64,000 bases of DNA from Medicago truncatula (lineage: Eukaryota > Streptophyta > Magnoliopsida > Fabales > Fabaceae): positions 39,862,755 to 39,926,754 of the forward strand of contig NC_053048.1 of assembly GCF_003473485.1 (NCBI RefSeq), in the 5' to 3' direction. How positions within the stretch are numbered: the first letter of the stretch is position 1; every line of letters begins with the position of its first letter. Both the position numbers and the translations under genes were made by a program. The notes beneath the pieces are model-generated. The model was not told the DNA's origin. It ran no database searches and was given only the letters and a program-made list of their open reading frames with translations. Positions 11,301-25,197 of this stretch are shown here, piece after piece.

Positions 11301-12370
11301 TCTGAAACTTGGATTTTGACTGATTTGCCTGCTGGTAAGGTACCTATTAGTTGCAGATGGGTCTACAAAATCAAATATCATGTTAATGGTTCAATAGAAC
11401 AATACAAGGCTCGGTTGGCAGCAGAGGGTTACACTCAACAAGAAGGAGTGAATTATTTTGATACTTTTAATCCTGTTACAAAACTCACTAATGCGCTTGT
11501 TACTTGCTTTAGCTGCTACACATAATTGGCATCTCCAAAAACTGGATGTCAATAATGCTTTCCTTCATGGAGACCTTGATGAAGATGTGTACATGAAGCT
11601 TCATCCTGGTGTTCATTCTTCCAAACCAAATCAAGTTTGTAAACTACTTTAAACCTCTTTATGGTTTGAAATAAGGCAAGCTGCAATGGCTCTCCAAATT
11701 ATCCTCTTTTTTTCTATTGGATTCACTCAATCCCAATCTGATTATTCATTGTTCACTAAAAAAAACCTCTACTCTTTCACAACTCTGTTGGTATATGTTG
11801 ATGATGTTATTCTCACATGAACATCCATTTCAGATATCCACTCTGTTAAACTTGGTCCTTACTTCTCCCGCTCTTCATCTCAAAGCCTTTAGTGACTCTT
11901 ATTGGGCAACTTGTCCATCTTCCAGAAAGTGGGGTTCTGGCTTTTGCATTTTTTTGGGTAAGTCACTCATTACTTGGCGTTCTAAGAAGCGGGCAGCTGT
12001 CTCTAAATCCTCCTCTGAAACTGAGCATCGTGCGCTTGCTGCTACTACTTGTGAAATTCAGTGGCTTACCTATCGGATTAGAGATCTTCAAGTTTCATTT
12101 ACTTCACCAGCTTTACTCTATCGTGACAGTCAATCAGCAAGACATATTGCATCTAATCCCACATTTCATGAATGCACCAAACACATTGACATCGACTGTC
12201 ATTTCGTTTGTGAGAAATTGCAAGCACATCTCTTTCACCTTCTCCCCATCACTTCCATTAATCAACTAGCTGACTTCTTCACCAAGCAACTTGAATCAGC
12301 TCCATTTCAAAGACTTCTTTCCAAACATGGAATGCTCAATATCCATGCTCCAGTTTACATGGAGTATTAG
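11301..12370 (+). pseudogene. Ty1/copia polymerase remnant
   Basis: Reverse transcriptase motifs of a Ty1/copia retrotransposon are readable: [39 protein letters not shown] and [20 protein letters not shown] short YGLK region follows, then the C-terminal RNase H with LKAFSDSYWATCPSSRK, VSKSSSETEHRALA, CEIQWL, NPTFHECTKHIDIDCHFV and ADFFTKQL. The copy is dead. The frame shifts near 11500, stops occur around 11650 and 11673, and the interval between the YVDD-like block (about 11795-11815) and the RNase H (about 11870) lacks most of the connecting region, so a deletion is evident. Gag, protease and integrase were not found upstream. The orientation is plus. Confidence 0.9.
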
Positions 12371-12427
12371 ATACTTAGCTATAACTATTTTCTATTAAAA
12401 TAGTTTACCTGTTTCGCAAGTTATCTC

Positions 12428-12613
12428 TGTTAGTGACTTAGCCTTAGTTCTAACTAATAACTAACCTTTAGTTATAGTTATTCAGCGTTGGCTTAGAGTA
12501 CATATACATGTACCACACTCTTTGTAATCATTCAATTCAATGAATATACACAATTTTGTCAATACTATCAAGTTCTCTACTAACTATTCTTTACTTGTTT
12601 CTCACTTTGTGCA
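12428..12613 (+). mobile_element. Possible 3' LTR of the copia remnant
   Basis: This segment follows the RNase H stop, starts TGTTAGTGACTTAGCC and could end TTTGTGCA, with a promoter-like block ATGTACCACACTCTTTGTAA. No 5' partner exists in the window, so the limits are uncertain. Confidence 0.4.
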
Positions 12614-12654
12614 TTGTTATTGTATGTTCGGGAATTATATTGTGTTTTTAATAT

Positions 12655-13233
12655 GAAGGGTCATTCTGATTCGTGGAAGATGGAAGGTAGTAAAATGATG
12701 GAAGGAGAGTCAATGAAAGTATTCAGGGATGGGATTAATATGGTTATCAACTTTTGGTGGAGATTCGGAAATCAGCCAAACTTGATTCAAGGAGCCTTTG
12801 TAACAGCCTCTTTTTTTGGTTCACTCAATCCAAAGGTCTAAAATCCAATAAACCACTTAATTCATTTTTCATTTTTCATTTTATTATAATTTTATTCATT
12901 GTTTCTAAAAATAGACATGCCACCTCGTCCTTCTGCAAAAATTACAATCAAGCAACAAATTACTCATTTTATCGGGCAGCTCAATTCTCTTGATAACAGC
13001 ATTGAAGAGGTGTGCGTGTGTTTTATTTTTCCATAATTTATTTCTATCGCTTTTTATTCTTCAACTCCGCTAATATAATTCTTGAGTGTTTGCAATCTCC
13101 ACTTGATAATGTAGGTTTGTGAACAACTATTGGTAATGTACGAAGAATGCTTACAAGGAGATTTTAGCTCTGTCAAGATACTCAGGGAAGCCAGCAAATC
13201 TTGGGTGGGGTGCTCAACCTCATCTAATGCAGC
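12655..13233 (+). other. Exon-like segments of an unrecognised gene
   Basis: Three open segments with plausible splice sites occur in order. 12655-12835 contains FRDGINMVINFWWRFGNQP and ends CCAAAG/GT. A segment from ATG at about 12917 to about 13008 contains KITIKQQITHFIGQLNSLD and ends GAAGAG/GT. 13115-13233 starts after GTAG, contains VCEQLLVMYEECLQGDF and KSWVGCSTSSNAA, and ends GCA/GTAAGT. They do not match a family I know and no terminal exon was found. They may be pieces of a broken or captured gene. Confidence 0.35.
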
Positions 13234-13259
13234 AGTAAGTAAACAAGTTTGGGATAAAT

Positions 13260-14559
13260 CCTCATAATTATTTTGGAATGGAACTGAAGACTTTTATATC
13301 ATTGAGTTAATGCTTGAATTAGATGCATTATTTTGTTATGACCTATTCTTTATCCGAGTGCAACATGGCCATGCGAAGTAGTGTAATATTTACATTTTCT
13401 ACATTTGTTCATATTTGGTTATACTTTATAAATGAATGGTATGAGAGTACAGCACGACGTTTACAACCTCCTCCATGTTACGTATAAGTATAACCAAGTC
13501 CACCATGCATATGTTTGAAAATATGATATGATTTGTGTAAAAACTTAGAAGTCTATTGAACCACACCCAATTTTGTGAATCTTGTTAAACCATTTTATAA
13601 AAGTAGATTTATATGGTTATGTGTGTTGGTTTTAATATTTGATACAATTTGGGGATTTATTTACAATTTTGATACATTCAAGAACTATAATGACAACGCC
13701 TCACACATTTAATTAATGGACTAAAATGACTATTTACTCAATTTTGTTGTTAAGTTTACCTTAGCCTAAACTGTTCCGGTTTTTGTATTATAGGTTTATA
13801 TTTGTATTAGATTTAGAGAATTCTAGAGAAAAGATTTGATAAATGTTCTGATTCCGATTTTTCACATTATAAACTCAAAGATTACTTTATATGATATATA
13901 CATTGAGAATTTGAGACTAGAAAAATATAGTAACTGCTTCTAATATATTAACTCAGCCAGCAAAAATAGATGGAATAACTAACATACTATTCTATTCAAG
14001 GCTAATTACAAAGCTGTTTCGGTGATCTAATACATAACATGTACTCTATGACAATTATCAATAATAATCAAGACTTAGGCTGAGGAGGAGGGAAATTTGG
14101 AACTACTTAAAAGCATGACTTTGTCTTTCAGTTTATATAATTGGACCTTTGATAGAGGTTTTGTGAGCAGGATTGAATTGTTTTGATTGTCAAGAAGGTA
14201 ACATGAGTTGATATTTGAACCTGAACTTCATGTAGAAGGCATTGAACCCAAATAACTTTTAAGGCAATAATTTCCTTTTATGATCAACATCACAAGCCTA
14301 ATTATCTTGTCTAAAAATGATTAAATGAAGGGTATTATGAAAATAATACCATAAATTAGTTGAAAGTTGTTTATTTTTCAAATTATTTTTGTTTGAAAGC
14401 CATATCACGAGTACGTGGGATACAAAGTTGTTTCGTAGTTTAGTGATTAACAAAATTTGGAATTTTGTGGTTTTTCTTGTACATTGTTTTGTCCCGTCTC
14501 CGTGACCAGTTTTGACACAGTTAATTTGTAATATTCACTCCTTTACTCTAATTATTCAT
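13260..14559. other. Intergenic DNA
   Basis: AT-rich, with no exon, RNA gene or clear repeat recognised. Confidence 0.45.
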
Positions 14560-14562
14560 TTA

Positions 14563-14945
14563 GGCTTTGTTTGGGAGTTTGGAGGGGAAGGGAAGGGCTT
14601 TGGGGGTTGGAAATATATAGAAAAATCGACAAAAAAATTCACATTTTTTGAAAGAACAATTTTTCAGAGAATGATAAACTAATACTTATGATTAATATAC
14701 TTTTAATTTTAAGAATATTATAACAACATAAATTGGATTTGAAATATTCATATAAACCCTCCATAACCGTCCAAAACCCTCCCCAAATACAATTTTTGAG
14801 TTCCCCAAATGAGGGGGATTTTTTTTTATCATGAGTAGAAAATTAACCTCCAAAGCCCTCTCCTCCCAATGTCTTCTATTTCTTCCACTTGCTCCTTCCT
14901 TTTTTCTAAAACCCTCCCCTCCCCTCCAAACTCCCAAACAAAGCC
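14563..14945. mobile_element. Tourist-like MITE (PIF/Harbinger type)
   Basis: The element starts GGCTTTGTTTGGGAGTTTGG and ends with the inverse, CCAAACTCCCAAACAAAGCC. The trinucleotide TTA flanks both ends (14560-14562 and 14946-14948), the usual Harbinger target duplication. It is 383 bp and non-coding. A related element, with extended internal palindromes, is at 55060-55638. Confidence 0.85.
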
Positions 14946-14949
14946 TTAC

Positions 14950-16390
14950 AATCTTAAAACTACAAATATCATATATTCATTTTTTGTTATATACTATTCT
15001 CATTGTTTTTTTTTCCTCCTTTGTGCAGGCATTGGATAATGCATAATATTTATTTTCACGACTCGAATATTTCTTTAGTGTGTTATAATGATTTATGTAT
15101 AGTAATTTTTCTTTTTATCACACTTGAGAGTGGAGTCACCTATTTTGCACTTGATTTAGTGTTACAAGGAAGACATTAGTTTCTTTCTTACAATATATGT
15201 AGATTGTTTTAACCCAATTCTCACTTTAAATTTTGATAAGCTAGCAGGAGGACTCTTCAAATTTATTTTTCTTCTGATGAGATTCATGGATATTCTGATT
15301 TTCTCCATTCTTGGAGAAAGTCTTTGCGCTCAGTCTTTCAAATTTACCAGGCAAGATCTTTTCTGAGAATTGTTCAAGTCTGAACTTTCCTTGTGATAAT
15401 TTATTTGCAGCTTCAACAAATGCTTGAAGTGCAAGGTTACTTGGGTTATATGATATATATTGTTGATGAGTGTGTGTTTAAACGATTTTGGTTTATGTTT
15501 GTGACCATTAGAAGTGTACAAAAGATGAGTTGGACTAGTAGTATATGATCCAAACCTGATCCTCATTTTAGATTGAGTCAATTTTTAGACCCGAACATGT
15601 CCATGAACCCGATCAAATGGACGAGGTTCAGATTCAACAAGAATGAGACAATAAATAAGACAAGATTTTGAACAACATCATTTTCATTTACTTCATAATA
15701 GTAGTACATTGGTTCAAACCATTACAAAGATTCATCATAATCAAACTAGATTACAAATTACCAAACTAATTCAGCAAAATTCCATTGCTTATTTCAAATA
15801 AAATCCACTCCAAATTGATTTGCTTTTGCGCATTAACCCTATCCCTAAAAAGCACCAAAGACATCTTCAACCAATTTCTTGTTTTTGCCAACTCAATCTT
15901 TAACTTCCATGTATTTTTTTCCTGCTGCTTATCAATCTTCAAGTCTCTTTTATCAATCATTAATCAATTTCTTGTTAATGATTCAAAACTGGAAAACTTC
16001 ATAACTTTCATGTAGAAAAAGTTGTTTTTTCAATAGTAATAAGGATAAACATACATTACAAATGAATGATATGTACAAGTCCCACCTAAGTGCTCAAAAT
16101 GGATATCTCCATTGTAGATGCGATAAACATACACACACTAAAATAATCATAAGGATAAACATTTAAAACTAACACATATCAGACAAATTATTGTTAGAAG
16201 TTACTATAGATTTAGGATTAAAGGTTGCTAGCAGAATCAACAATAGCATTCATTATTCAAAAGATGCAAATGTTGAGAGCTACATGTGTCTCTAGAGAAC
16301 AACTTAAGCACTTGCAGAAATTCGGTATGAGTTTGGGATTAATTCGGTATGTGAAGTTGCTAATAAAGGAAGTGAAATCCCTTAGAAGGT
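14950..16390. other. Intergenic DNA
   Basis: AT-rich sequence with only short open frames. An open frame at 16225-16494 on + overlaps the SRP54 remnant and has no recognised domain. Confidence 0.4.
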
Positions 16391-16391
16391 C

Positions 16392-18411
<2,020 letters not shown>

Positions 18412-18419
18412 TCTACAGA

Positions 18420-18885
18420 TTATTTAGGGTTTCGATATATGAAGTTTTAGGGTAACAAATTAAATGTAGATATAATAACAAATCATAACCATTGATTTTT
18501 TCACTTTCCATATTCTCACCACTCTTCTTTCTTTCCTATCAGGGGAGATGAAGATGTAGTATAACGAACCAATAGTGTGAGATTTTCTTTTCTCACACTA
18601 CTAGTTTTCAGTGTGTCTTTCAAATTTTCCATTTTATTCCCTTTTATTATATAATCCAAAGGAAAAAAAGTAGTCATTAATATACATTTTCATTCAAATT
18701 ATGATATGCATTTGTTCATACTTGATGCAGGATTTTTACTAGAAACAAACGATTCAATTCTTCAATATTTATTATATGTACTATAATTCTAACATTTACT
18801 TTGTCAAAAGTTAAATTTCTAGCATGCAATACTTATTATTTGCATTTTCAAGATAGAAACAAGAAATAATAAATAAATAGTTTGA
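18420..18885. other. Intergenic DNA
   Basis: Region upstream of the SRP54 pseudogene start. AT-rich, with no gene seen. Confidence 0.4.
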
Positions 18886-18887
18886 TA

Positions 18888-19170
18888 CTCCCTTCATCCC
18901 AAGTTATGTATCACTTTAGCAATTTCACATAAATTAATAAATGCAGTTGATGTTGTATAAAAAAGAATAATTATAAATTATTTTACAAAAATATCTTTTA
19001 TTAATGAAATGGAAAACATGAACTAAAAGAATTGAAAAAAGATAAAGTGATAAATAGTAAATCGCATAATAGAAAAATAAGCATTATCAATTCTTTGATA
19101 TTGTAGAACGACGTATAATTTAAAACAATAAAATTTTGTTAGAATAACATATAATTTAAGACGGATGGAG
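18888..19170. mobile_element. Stowaway-like MITE
   Basis: The left end is CTCCCTTCATCCCAAGTTAT and the right end is the approximate inverse, ATAATTTAAGACGGATGGAG. TA flanks both ends (18886-18887 and 19171-19172). The element is 283 bp and non-coding. Confidence 0.75.
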
Positions 19171-19372
19171 TATTATCAAAACATATTAGTTGAACAATAC
19201 ACAATCAACATTAAACTTAACGAATAATTATTATGACTTCAAATCTTTAGGAATTATCCATGAGACGGATGGAGTATTATCAAAACATATTAGTTGAACA
19301 ATACACAATCAACAGTAAACTTAATGAATAAATATTATGACCACAAATTTTTAGAAATTATCCATTTCGAAT
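19160..19372. repeat. Tandem duplication of about 104 bp including a MITE end
   Basis: The block beginning GACGGATGGAGTATTATC and ending AATTATCCAT occurs twice in a row (19160-19263 and 19264-19372) with a few base differences. The duplicated unit carries the right end of the Stowaway-like element plus its flank, so the duplication came after the insertion. Confidence 0.85.
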
Positions 19373-19431
19373 TTTGTGTAAACTTTCGCAGTTTATCTTT
19401 TATAAAAGGTATCTTGTTAAATCTAAATATT

Positions 19432-19519
19432 GTTTATAAACTACCATTAATCTTAATTGCCGAAACTATTTTAATGTTTATAAACTACCATTAATCTTAA
19501 TTGCCGAAACTATTTTAAT
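19432..19519. repeat. Perfect 44-bp tandem duplication
   Basis: The unit starting GTTTATAAACTACCATTAAT and ending CTATTTTAAT is present twice with no differences (19432-19475 and 19476-19519), which indicates a recent event. Confidence 0.95.
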
Positions 19520-19734
19520 GTACCATAACAATAATATCATCAATAAATAACAAAGATGATTCCTTAAATCAAATTGTCTTACGGTGATCCTTCGTCAAAA
19601 TAGACTAAATGAAAAAAAAAAATAGTAGTAGTCCTACATGACTATATTGATGTTTTAAACCCACACAAAATCTCCTTAAAAAAACCACACAAAATCGTTT
19701 GGTAGAAAAGAAGCCCTTTAATGAAGGGGAGGAA

Positions 19735-20592
19735 AAGGGAGGGAAGGGGAGATATTTCAATTAAATATATGTTTGGTTCAAATGATGAGAGGGAAGGGGA
19801 GGGAAGAGATTTTAATCAAATATATGTTTGGTTCACAAGGGTAGGGGAGGGGAGGGATTTTAAAACTAAATTACTTTATTATCCCTCTAATATTAAAATA
19901 GTATCACGATTTTTAAATTATTCACTTCATAAAAAATTAAACATGAAAACTTAGTAACCGTAAACACCATAAATAATCATACACAAAACTTCTGACAAGA
20001 TATTGGATATTCATAAATATTAGAGCACTGATTTATAAAATATATTTATAAAATAATCTACGAAAATATAAAAATATTTATAAAAAAAAATTATTGTTAG
20101 AACTGATTTATAAAATATATTTATAAAAAACCCTGCACAAAATTTGTTGATAATGTTTTAATATATAATACAATTAAAAAATATTAAACAAAAAAAAAAG
20201 AATTCTCGTAAAAAAAAAATATTAGAAGAAAAGAATATGTGGTTCTACTTAAAAAAAAAAAAAAAAAAAAAAGGATGATATAGGCATGTTTAAGAAAAAA
20301 GGGTAATAAGCAATATATTGAAACACTTAAATTTTTAATAAGGACAATTTTGTCATTTAAAAATGAATATGAGGATAATTATGTCAATATAATTAAAATT
20401 GCATTAAATCATTTATCTTTCCCTTTCCTCCCCTCCAAAAAACTTCAATTTGAGGGGGAGCAATAAATAAACTTATAAGGGATTTTGCTCCCCTTCCTCT
20501 CCCTCCCTTCCCCTTCTAAAAGTTGAACCAAATACAATAAATTTAAAATATTCTCTCCCCTCCCCATCAAAACCCCCGAACCAAACGAACCC
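19735..20592. mobile_element. Nested or duplicated MITE cluster with AGGGGAGGGA ends
   Basis: The left part carries three copies of a G-rich end: GGGAGGGAAGGGGAGATATTTC, then two blocks starting ATATGTTTGGTTCA followed by GGGGAGGGA. The right part carries inverse C-rich ends: CTCTCCCTCCCTTCCCCTTC, then CTCCCCATCAAAACCCCCGAACCAAACGAACC. This fits a TTTGGTTC-ended MITE whose ends have been duplicated. The interior is very AT-rich. Confidence 0.6.
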
Positions 20593-20599
20593 ATGGTGG

Positions 20600-21215
20600 T
20601 GGATGCTAATATTAATATATTACATTAAAATGCCCTTGCTGCAGGTTTATTGAACAATTATTATTTTTATGTTAATGGTTAAAAACACTTTATCCTTTAA
20701 CGAGGCATCTTTTCTACCTCAAAGACTCAAGTAGTAGCTACTAGCTATGCAGTAACTTCTTTTCACTCAATAAGCTGCCATGATCTCCTCCACTCCACCT
20801 TTTCTTTTCTTCTCCTTCTCCTTCTCCAATTTGATGTGCATGCATGTGATGGTAATGTTGCATTTGCATCAATAATTTCATACTAATTTTATCACCAATG
20901 TCATATTTTAGAAATTTGAAAATAGAGTGCTTGAGTTATCCTTGATTTTGCATAGTTGAAGACGGTGAAGGTAATTTATTCACCATTAATCAAAATTTTA
21001 CTTTTGTTTTCATTCTATTTTTTTCTAATCGATCCATTATTATTTACTTAAAACTATTATTTATTGAAAAGGTTGGCAAGGAAAAATAAATAGTGCAATC
21101 AGATAAACTCTCATATGGATCAGTCAAGTTCAGGTACTTACGTTCTCTTCAACCATAATTAAAATCCTTATGAAATTATTTTTTTTCTTGTTAATTCATT
21201 CTATCTTAGCAAAAT
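20600..21215. other. Intergenic DNA
   Basis: AT-rich with a CTTTTCTTTTCTTCTCCTTC-type pyrimidine tract near 20795-20827. No gene seen. Confidence 0.4.
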
Positions 21216-21216
21216 T

Positions 21217-21223
21217 AAAAAAA
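21217..21223 (-). terminator. Pol III T-run for U3
   Basis: A run of seven T on the minus strand about 20 bases after the U3 3' end, suitable as an RNA polymerase III stop. Confidence 0.55.
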
Positions 21224-21243
21224 GATTGGAAATCTGTCAAGAT

Positions 21244-21456
21244 TACCGTGTGACCACCCCAACCAGACTGGGCTGGCTGAGAACGATCATCTACAGTCAA
21301 CTTATGATGATTCCCGTAGGTCTCACCATAGAACCGTTAATCACGCTCTGATCACACGGTCACAAATCCTCATCCAGATTTATGTTCCTGTCTCCTTAGA
21401 AATCAAGGACACAGTAGTACGATCCTATAGAACAGATCCTGTTCAAGTAAGGTCGT
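21244..21456 (-). ncRNA. U3: U3 small nucleolar RNA
   Basis: The minus strand begins ACGACCTTACTTGAACAGGA and continues TCTGTTCTATAGGATCGTAC, the conserved 5' domain of plant U3 that pairs with pre-rRNA. Further conserved blocks follow: GAGACAGGAACATAAATCTG, GATGAGGATTTGTGACCGTG, GAGCGTGATTAACGG, GTAGATGATCGTTC and CAGTCTGG near the end. The end GGTCACACGGT is complementary to internal GACCGTGTGATC, closing the 3' hairpin domain. The length of about 213 bases is normal for plant U3. U3 is the box C/D RNA needed for early 18S rRNA processing in the nucleolus. An upstream USE and TATA box are spaced as in Pol III-transcribed plant small RNAs, so the gene looks intact. The identification is from remembered family sequence; the exact 3' end is uncertain by a few bases. 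Confidence 0.93.
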
Positions 21457-21478
21457 GACCGTTGCTCTCCGCGTAGAG

Positions 21479-21521
21479 TATATAAACATTTAGTATAAGC
21501 CTAAACCAAACGATGTGGGAC
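21479..21521 (-). promoter_or_regulatory. U3 promoter: USE and TATA box
   Basis: On the minus strand, GTCCCACATCG (21521-21511) matches the plant upstream sequence element RTCCCACATCG, and TTTATATA (21486-21479) is the TATA element. They are separated by 24 bases, the spacing known for Pol III plant snRNA promoters (Pol II ones have about ten more). The RNA start lies 22 bases beyond the TATA box. Confidence 0.9.
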
Positions 21522-21529
21522 TTTATTTC

Positions 21530-22240
21530 ATGTTTGTAGTATTAGTTTCAAAAATGAGGTTTCTGTCTTTTGTTGTTACTATCTCTGCTCATCAATTTGG
21601 CGTGACGTTTGATGAATTTTTCTATACTCATTGTTGCTATACTATATCTGTTTTTGAAAATTGTAGAATATATTAGAACTGACTCCAAAGTGTGTGGTAA
21701 AATGATGCAATTAGTGTAAGCTTCTTTAAACTTGAAAAACTGAAGTGTAAAACAACATGAAGAATTTGATATGTATGTGAAAGTAACAAGCAGGGATAAG
21801 ATTTGTTAGCAGTTTGTATGTTATTCTTCAATTTGTAGATCTATGTAAAACCACTATTGATCATTTGATAGCAGATAGTCCCTTTCTCTGTTGTGAAAAT
21901 TTCAATATTGTTCTTCTTGCTTGAGCCTCTAACAATAGGTTTTATCTCATGTCAAAGCTTATTTGTTAAATATAGTATGAGAGTTGAGAAGTAGTTTTCA
22001 TCATTTAGGAACCAAAGTGCTAAGGGATCCGATGAAATAAAAAAATCTGCAAACATTATTGTAATCTATTTTATTGATATTATTGTACTATAGGACATAA
22101 ATCAAGTAAACAAATATACATAGGAAGAACAATGCAAATCCTGCTTCAGAAACACAAAAAACTTATGAAGTAGAAACATGAAATAAAAAAGAGAGCAAGA
22201 AAGGGTGAAAAGAAAGGTTTCTAATAACCGTGTCAATTAA
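21530..22240. other. Intergenic DNA and 3' UTR of the NDH-associated gene
   Basis: The right-hand part next to 22246 is the likely 3' UTR of the minus-strand gene. No further gene is seen. Confidence 0.4.
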
Positions 22241-22245
22241 TGTGA

Positions 22246-23948
22246 TTATGAGAGATTATCGTGCTCAATAACTTGTGCTCCTCTAAATTCTTCACCTGGA
22301 TTCACAGTCACAGGCTCCAATATTGAAGCAGGACCAGTGCATACAAAATAGTCCCTCCCATATTTGTCCGACATGGAACCAGGGCTTGACACATAAATAT
22401 CCTCAAATCCCATTCTTATCACCCTGTAGAAAATCTCACGTCCCTGAAAGAAAGAAAAAAACCATTCTATAAAAAGGCTTCACTAAATATGGTACATGAA
22501 AAATTCCAAATGTTTTGTTCGTCACATGTCCACAATGTAAGTCATTCTAGAATTTAATTGGTATGCATTGTCTGTGTAAGGATCATTTTCAATAATGTGA
22601 CAGCTTATGATTGATTGATTGTGTAAAAAATATTGTATCAAAATGAAACTCGTCGTTCTAACCTGATCAATGATTTCATATTTTGAAGGTGGTGTGTTAT
22701 AAAAAGCCTTTGTTCTTTCTTTAGGAGGTGCAGCAAAAACTCTACTCATCTTATTCTCGAGGAGAGTAATAGGAACACCTTGTTGAGTCCATGAACCTGG
22801 CTTCATTTCAGGCTCAGCGCCAAATGAAATCAACCTTTGAGACTCGGATTTCATTGCTTCTGATGGAGTCAAGATTTGAAAAGGGGAATCAAGAGGAGGG
22901 TGTGAGCAGTATGAGCAGGTTTGAAGACCTTTAATTGCCGCACCACCTCTTCTCTTAAATCTAAAATGGCTTAGTATAGCATTGGTTAGAGTGACAGGTT
23001 TTGGAGATTTGTTCTTAACTATAACTGCTGTTGCCATGCTCACAGGATAGAGGGACACAATATAAGTCATGTCAAAAAATCTATTAGTGCTGATCAATTC
23101 AACCTGCAGAAAATCGAATGGAAGCATCAAATACAACAGCCAACTTTCAGTATTTCACTTTCGCACTGCTAGCAAAAAAGAAGAAAAAATACTAATTCAA
23201 TGATTGTGCTAAATGGTATGTTGAAACTGATGATTCGGAAATATGATTTGTTTGGTTGAGCTGTGACGAAATATGTCCAAAGCACTCTCATGTCCAGCTT
23301 GAAGTGACAATTTCTAGCTTTTGTATTTTCACGTTGGAGAGTGCTTTGGACATGTTTGTGAACACTCAATAAATTTGAGAACAGAAGCTAATTATACGTT
23401 AATGCAGAAGCGAAGAACCTTTGCTATAATTGATTCTGAGCTTAAAAGCCAAACATAATAAATTCCTATTCTAATCACATTTGAAGCAAAAGAGTATCTA
23501 ATTATCAATCAAATTGTACCTGTAGAGCATCAATGGCATCATAGTCAACATCCTTTACAGTCCATTCTAAAGTTGAAGGAAGCAACTCTTTTGCACCAGG
23601 TTGTAATACTTCATTCAAGACCAAACCAATTCCACCTTTGGCTTTGTAAAGACCAGTTTCATTGGCAGGAATTGTGTAAAGAAGTTCCTCAAGTCCATCA
23701 TCTTTCCAAAACACTTTTGGTTTGTAAGATGTTACATGAGCATCAGGTAATCTTAAGCTCAATGAGCTTCCATTTCTAACTGTTAGCTCAACAATGGGAA
23801 TGCTATTAGACTCCAAGAATTTGATGCCTTTTCTTCCAAATTTATCATTGAGTGCCTCAGGAGTTGAAAGAGGTGTTGTAGTTGTAGCAGCTGAAGAGGC
23901 TTTTATTAAGTTTAGTTTGGGAAGAGATAGGGAAAGAAAAGAAGCCAT
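22246..23948 (-). CDS. Chloroplast NDH-associated galactose-mutarotase-like protein (NDF2/NDF5, PNSB2 type)
   Basis: Three exons (23948-23520, 23103-22663, 22443-22246) join in frame to about 355 residues. The first 40 residues are Ser/Ala/Thr-rich with few acidic residues ([13 protein letters not shown]), as in a chloroplast transit peptide. The mature part has [121 protein letters not shown] and the C-terminal QVIEHDNLS. This is the aldose-1-epimerase-like fold of the NDF2 and NDF5 proteins. NDF2 (PNSB2) is a subunit of subcomplex B of the chloroplast NAD(P)H dehydrogenase-like complex used in cyclic electron flow. Enzyme activity is not expected. I cannot tell the NDF2 and NDF5 paralogues apart by eye. 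An upstream in-frame TTG adds three residues; the ATG at 23948 is preferred. Confidence 0.88.
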
Positions 23949-23959
23949 AGAGAACAAGT

Positions 23960-25189
23960 AATAAGGTACTTTTTAAGAGGTTCCACACAAACAAATTATG
24001 AGCATGCTAATGCTAGTTGTAACACAGTACTAAAGAAGGAAATTCATGTTGTCAAGTGATTGATTCTGTGTGGAAGGACATGTTTGCATTGAACTCATGG
24101 TTTACTCTTGGATGGATCAATCTAATAGTGCCAAAAAAGGACAAAGAGTGCAACTCAGCATTGCCACATATATCCTTTGTTATCCGTTTTGGCTTTTTTT
24201 CCTTGGACTTCTTTATTTCTTATTTTCATTCTGCTAGAGCATGAGCTCATGGTTATTTCAAGTAATTAAATTAAAATTACTTTGTTCAAATGTTAACTTA
24301 ATTCAATATATATGAAGAAAAAAAAGTAGTATATGAATTGTGATGGATGGTGAAAAATGTGGTTTCTAAGATATACATTTTTCATGCAGACAAAAAGTCA
24401 ACCTGAAAACAGTATATGAAATTAGACTTTGTCTAATAGTAGTAACAAGTAAACATAATTTTGTAACGTGTACAAGTGTAAAAATAAGTCCCGTTTATCT
24501 TATTTGACTTAATGATGGAATTTTTTATCCAATGTAAAAATTAATTTGTGTCTGGTGTAAGACTTATCTCACTTATGCATCATAAAATTGACCATAAAAA
24601 TAACAATTTTTTAAATATTTTGTGTTCACACTAATCTCAAGTTTTTTATATGGAATTAAACCATCCAATAAATAAAACATCAGTGATAGGTCATCCATTG
24701 AAAACTACCAGTAAAACTGTAAAAGTAATCAAATAATGTAACAAAATCAAAAATATTGAAGATCATAAACCATTAAAGACTTTTATTTCTCATTGAGATT
24801 CAAACTCTCAACACTCCTTTCCCCTAAAATTTAGAGAATTAATTAAGAAAGCAAAAATTAATAAATAAAGGTTTCGTGGAATCTAGAAATTATTCCTTAA
24901 AAAAGTTAACTTTTACAATTTTCATTGCATTGAATACATGAATTTTCATTAAAAAAAATTATCATTTACTCCCTCCGATTATAAGAAAAAATTGACATTT
25001 TAGATTTAAGTGTAGTTAATGTATTTGGTCAAGAAATAATTCTTGGGATGGTCACCATATTTTTCACCTTGACCTATTTGCTTTGCTCCCTATTGGAATA
25101 ATAAAATAATTGAATTTGGTTTGGCCAAAAATAAAATTTTAAGTTTAATTAACTTTTAGACATCATTTTATAATATAGTACATCTCTTG
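23960..25189. other. Upstream region of the NDH-associated gene and intergenic DNA
   Basis: Includes the promoter side of the minus-strand gene, where CCACATATATCCTTTGTTATCC occurs at about 24165-24186. A lone Stowaway-like end (CTCCCTCCGATTATAAG) is at about 24970-24986 without a clear partner. No gene seen. Confidence 0.4.
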
Positions 25190-25197
25190 CATCAGAT

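Noticed and set aside
10954-11319. A 121-residue plus-strand protein before the copia remnant
   Set aside because: No family match, odd composition, and it runs directly into transposon sequence.
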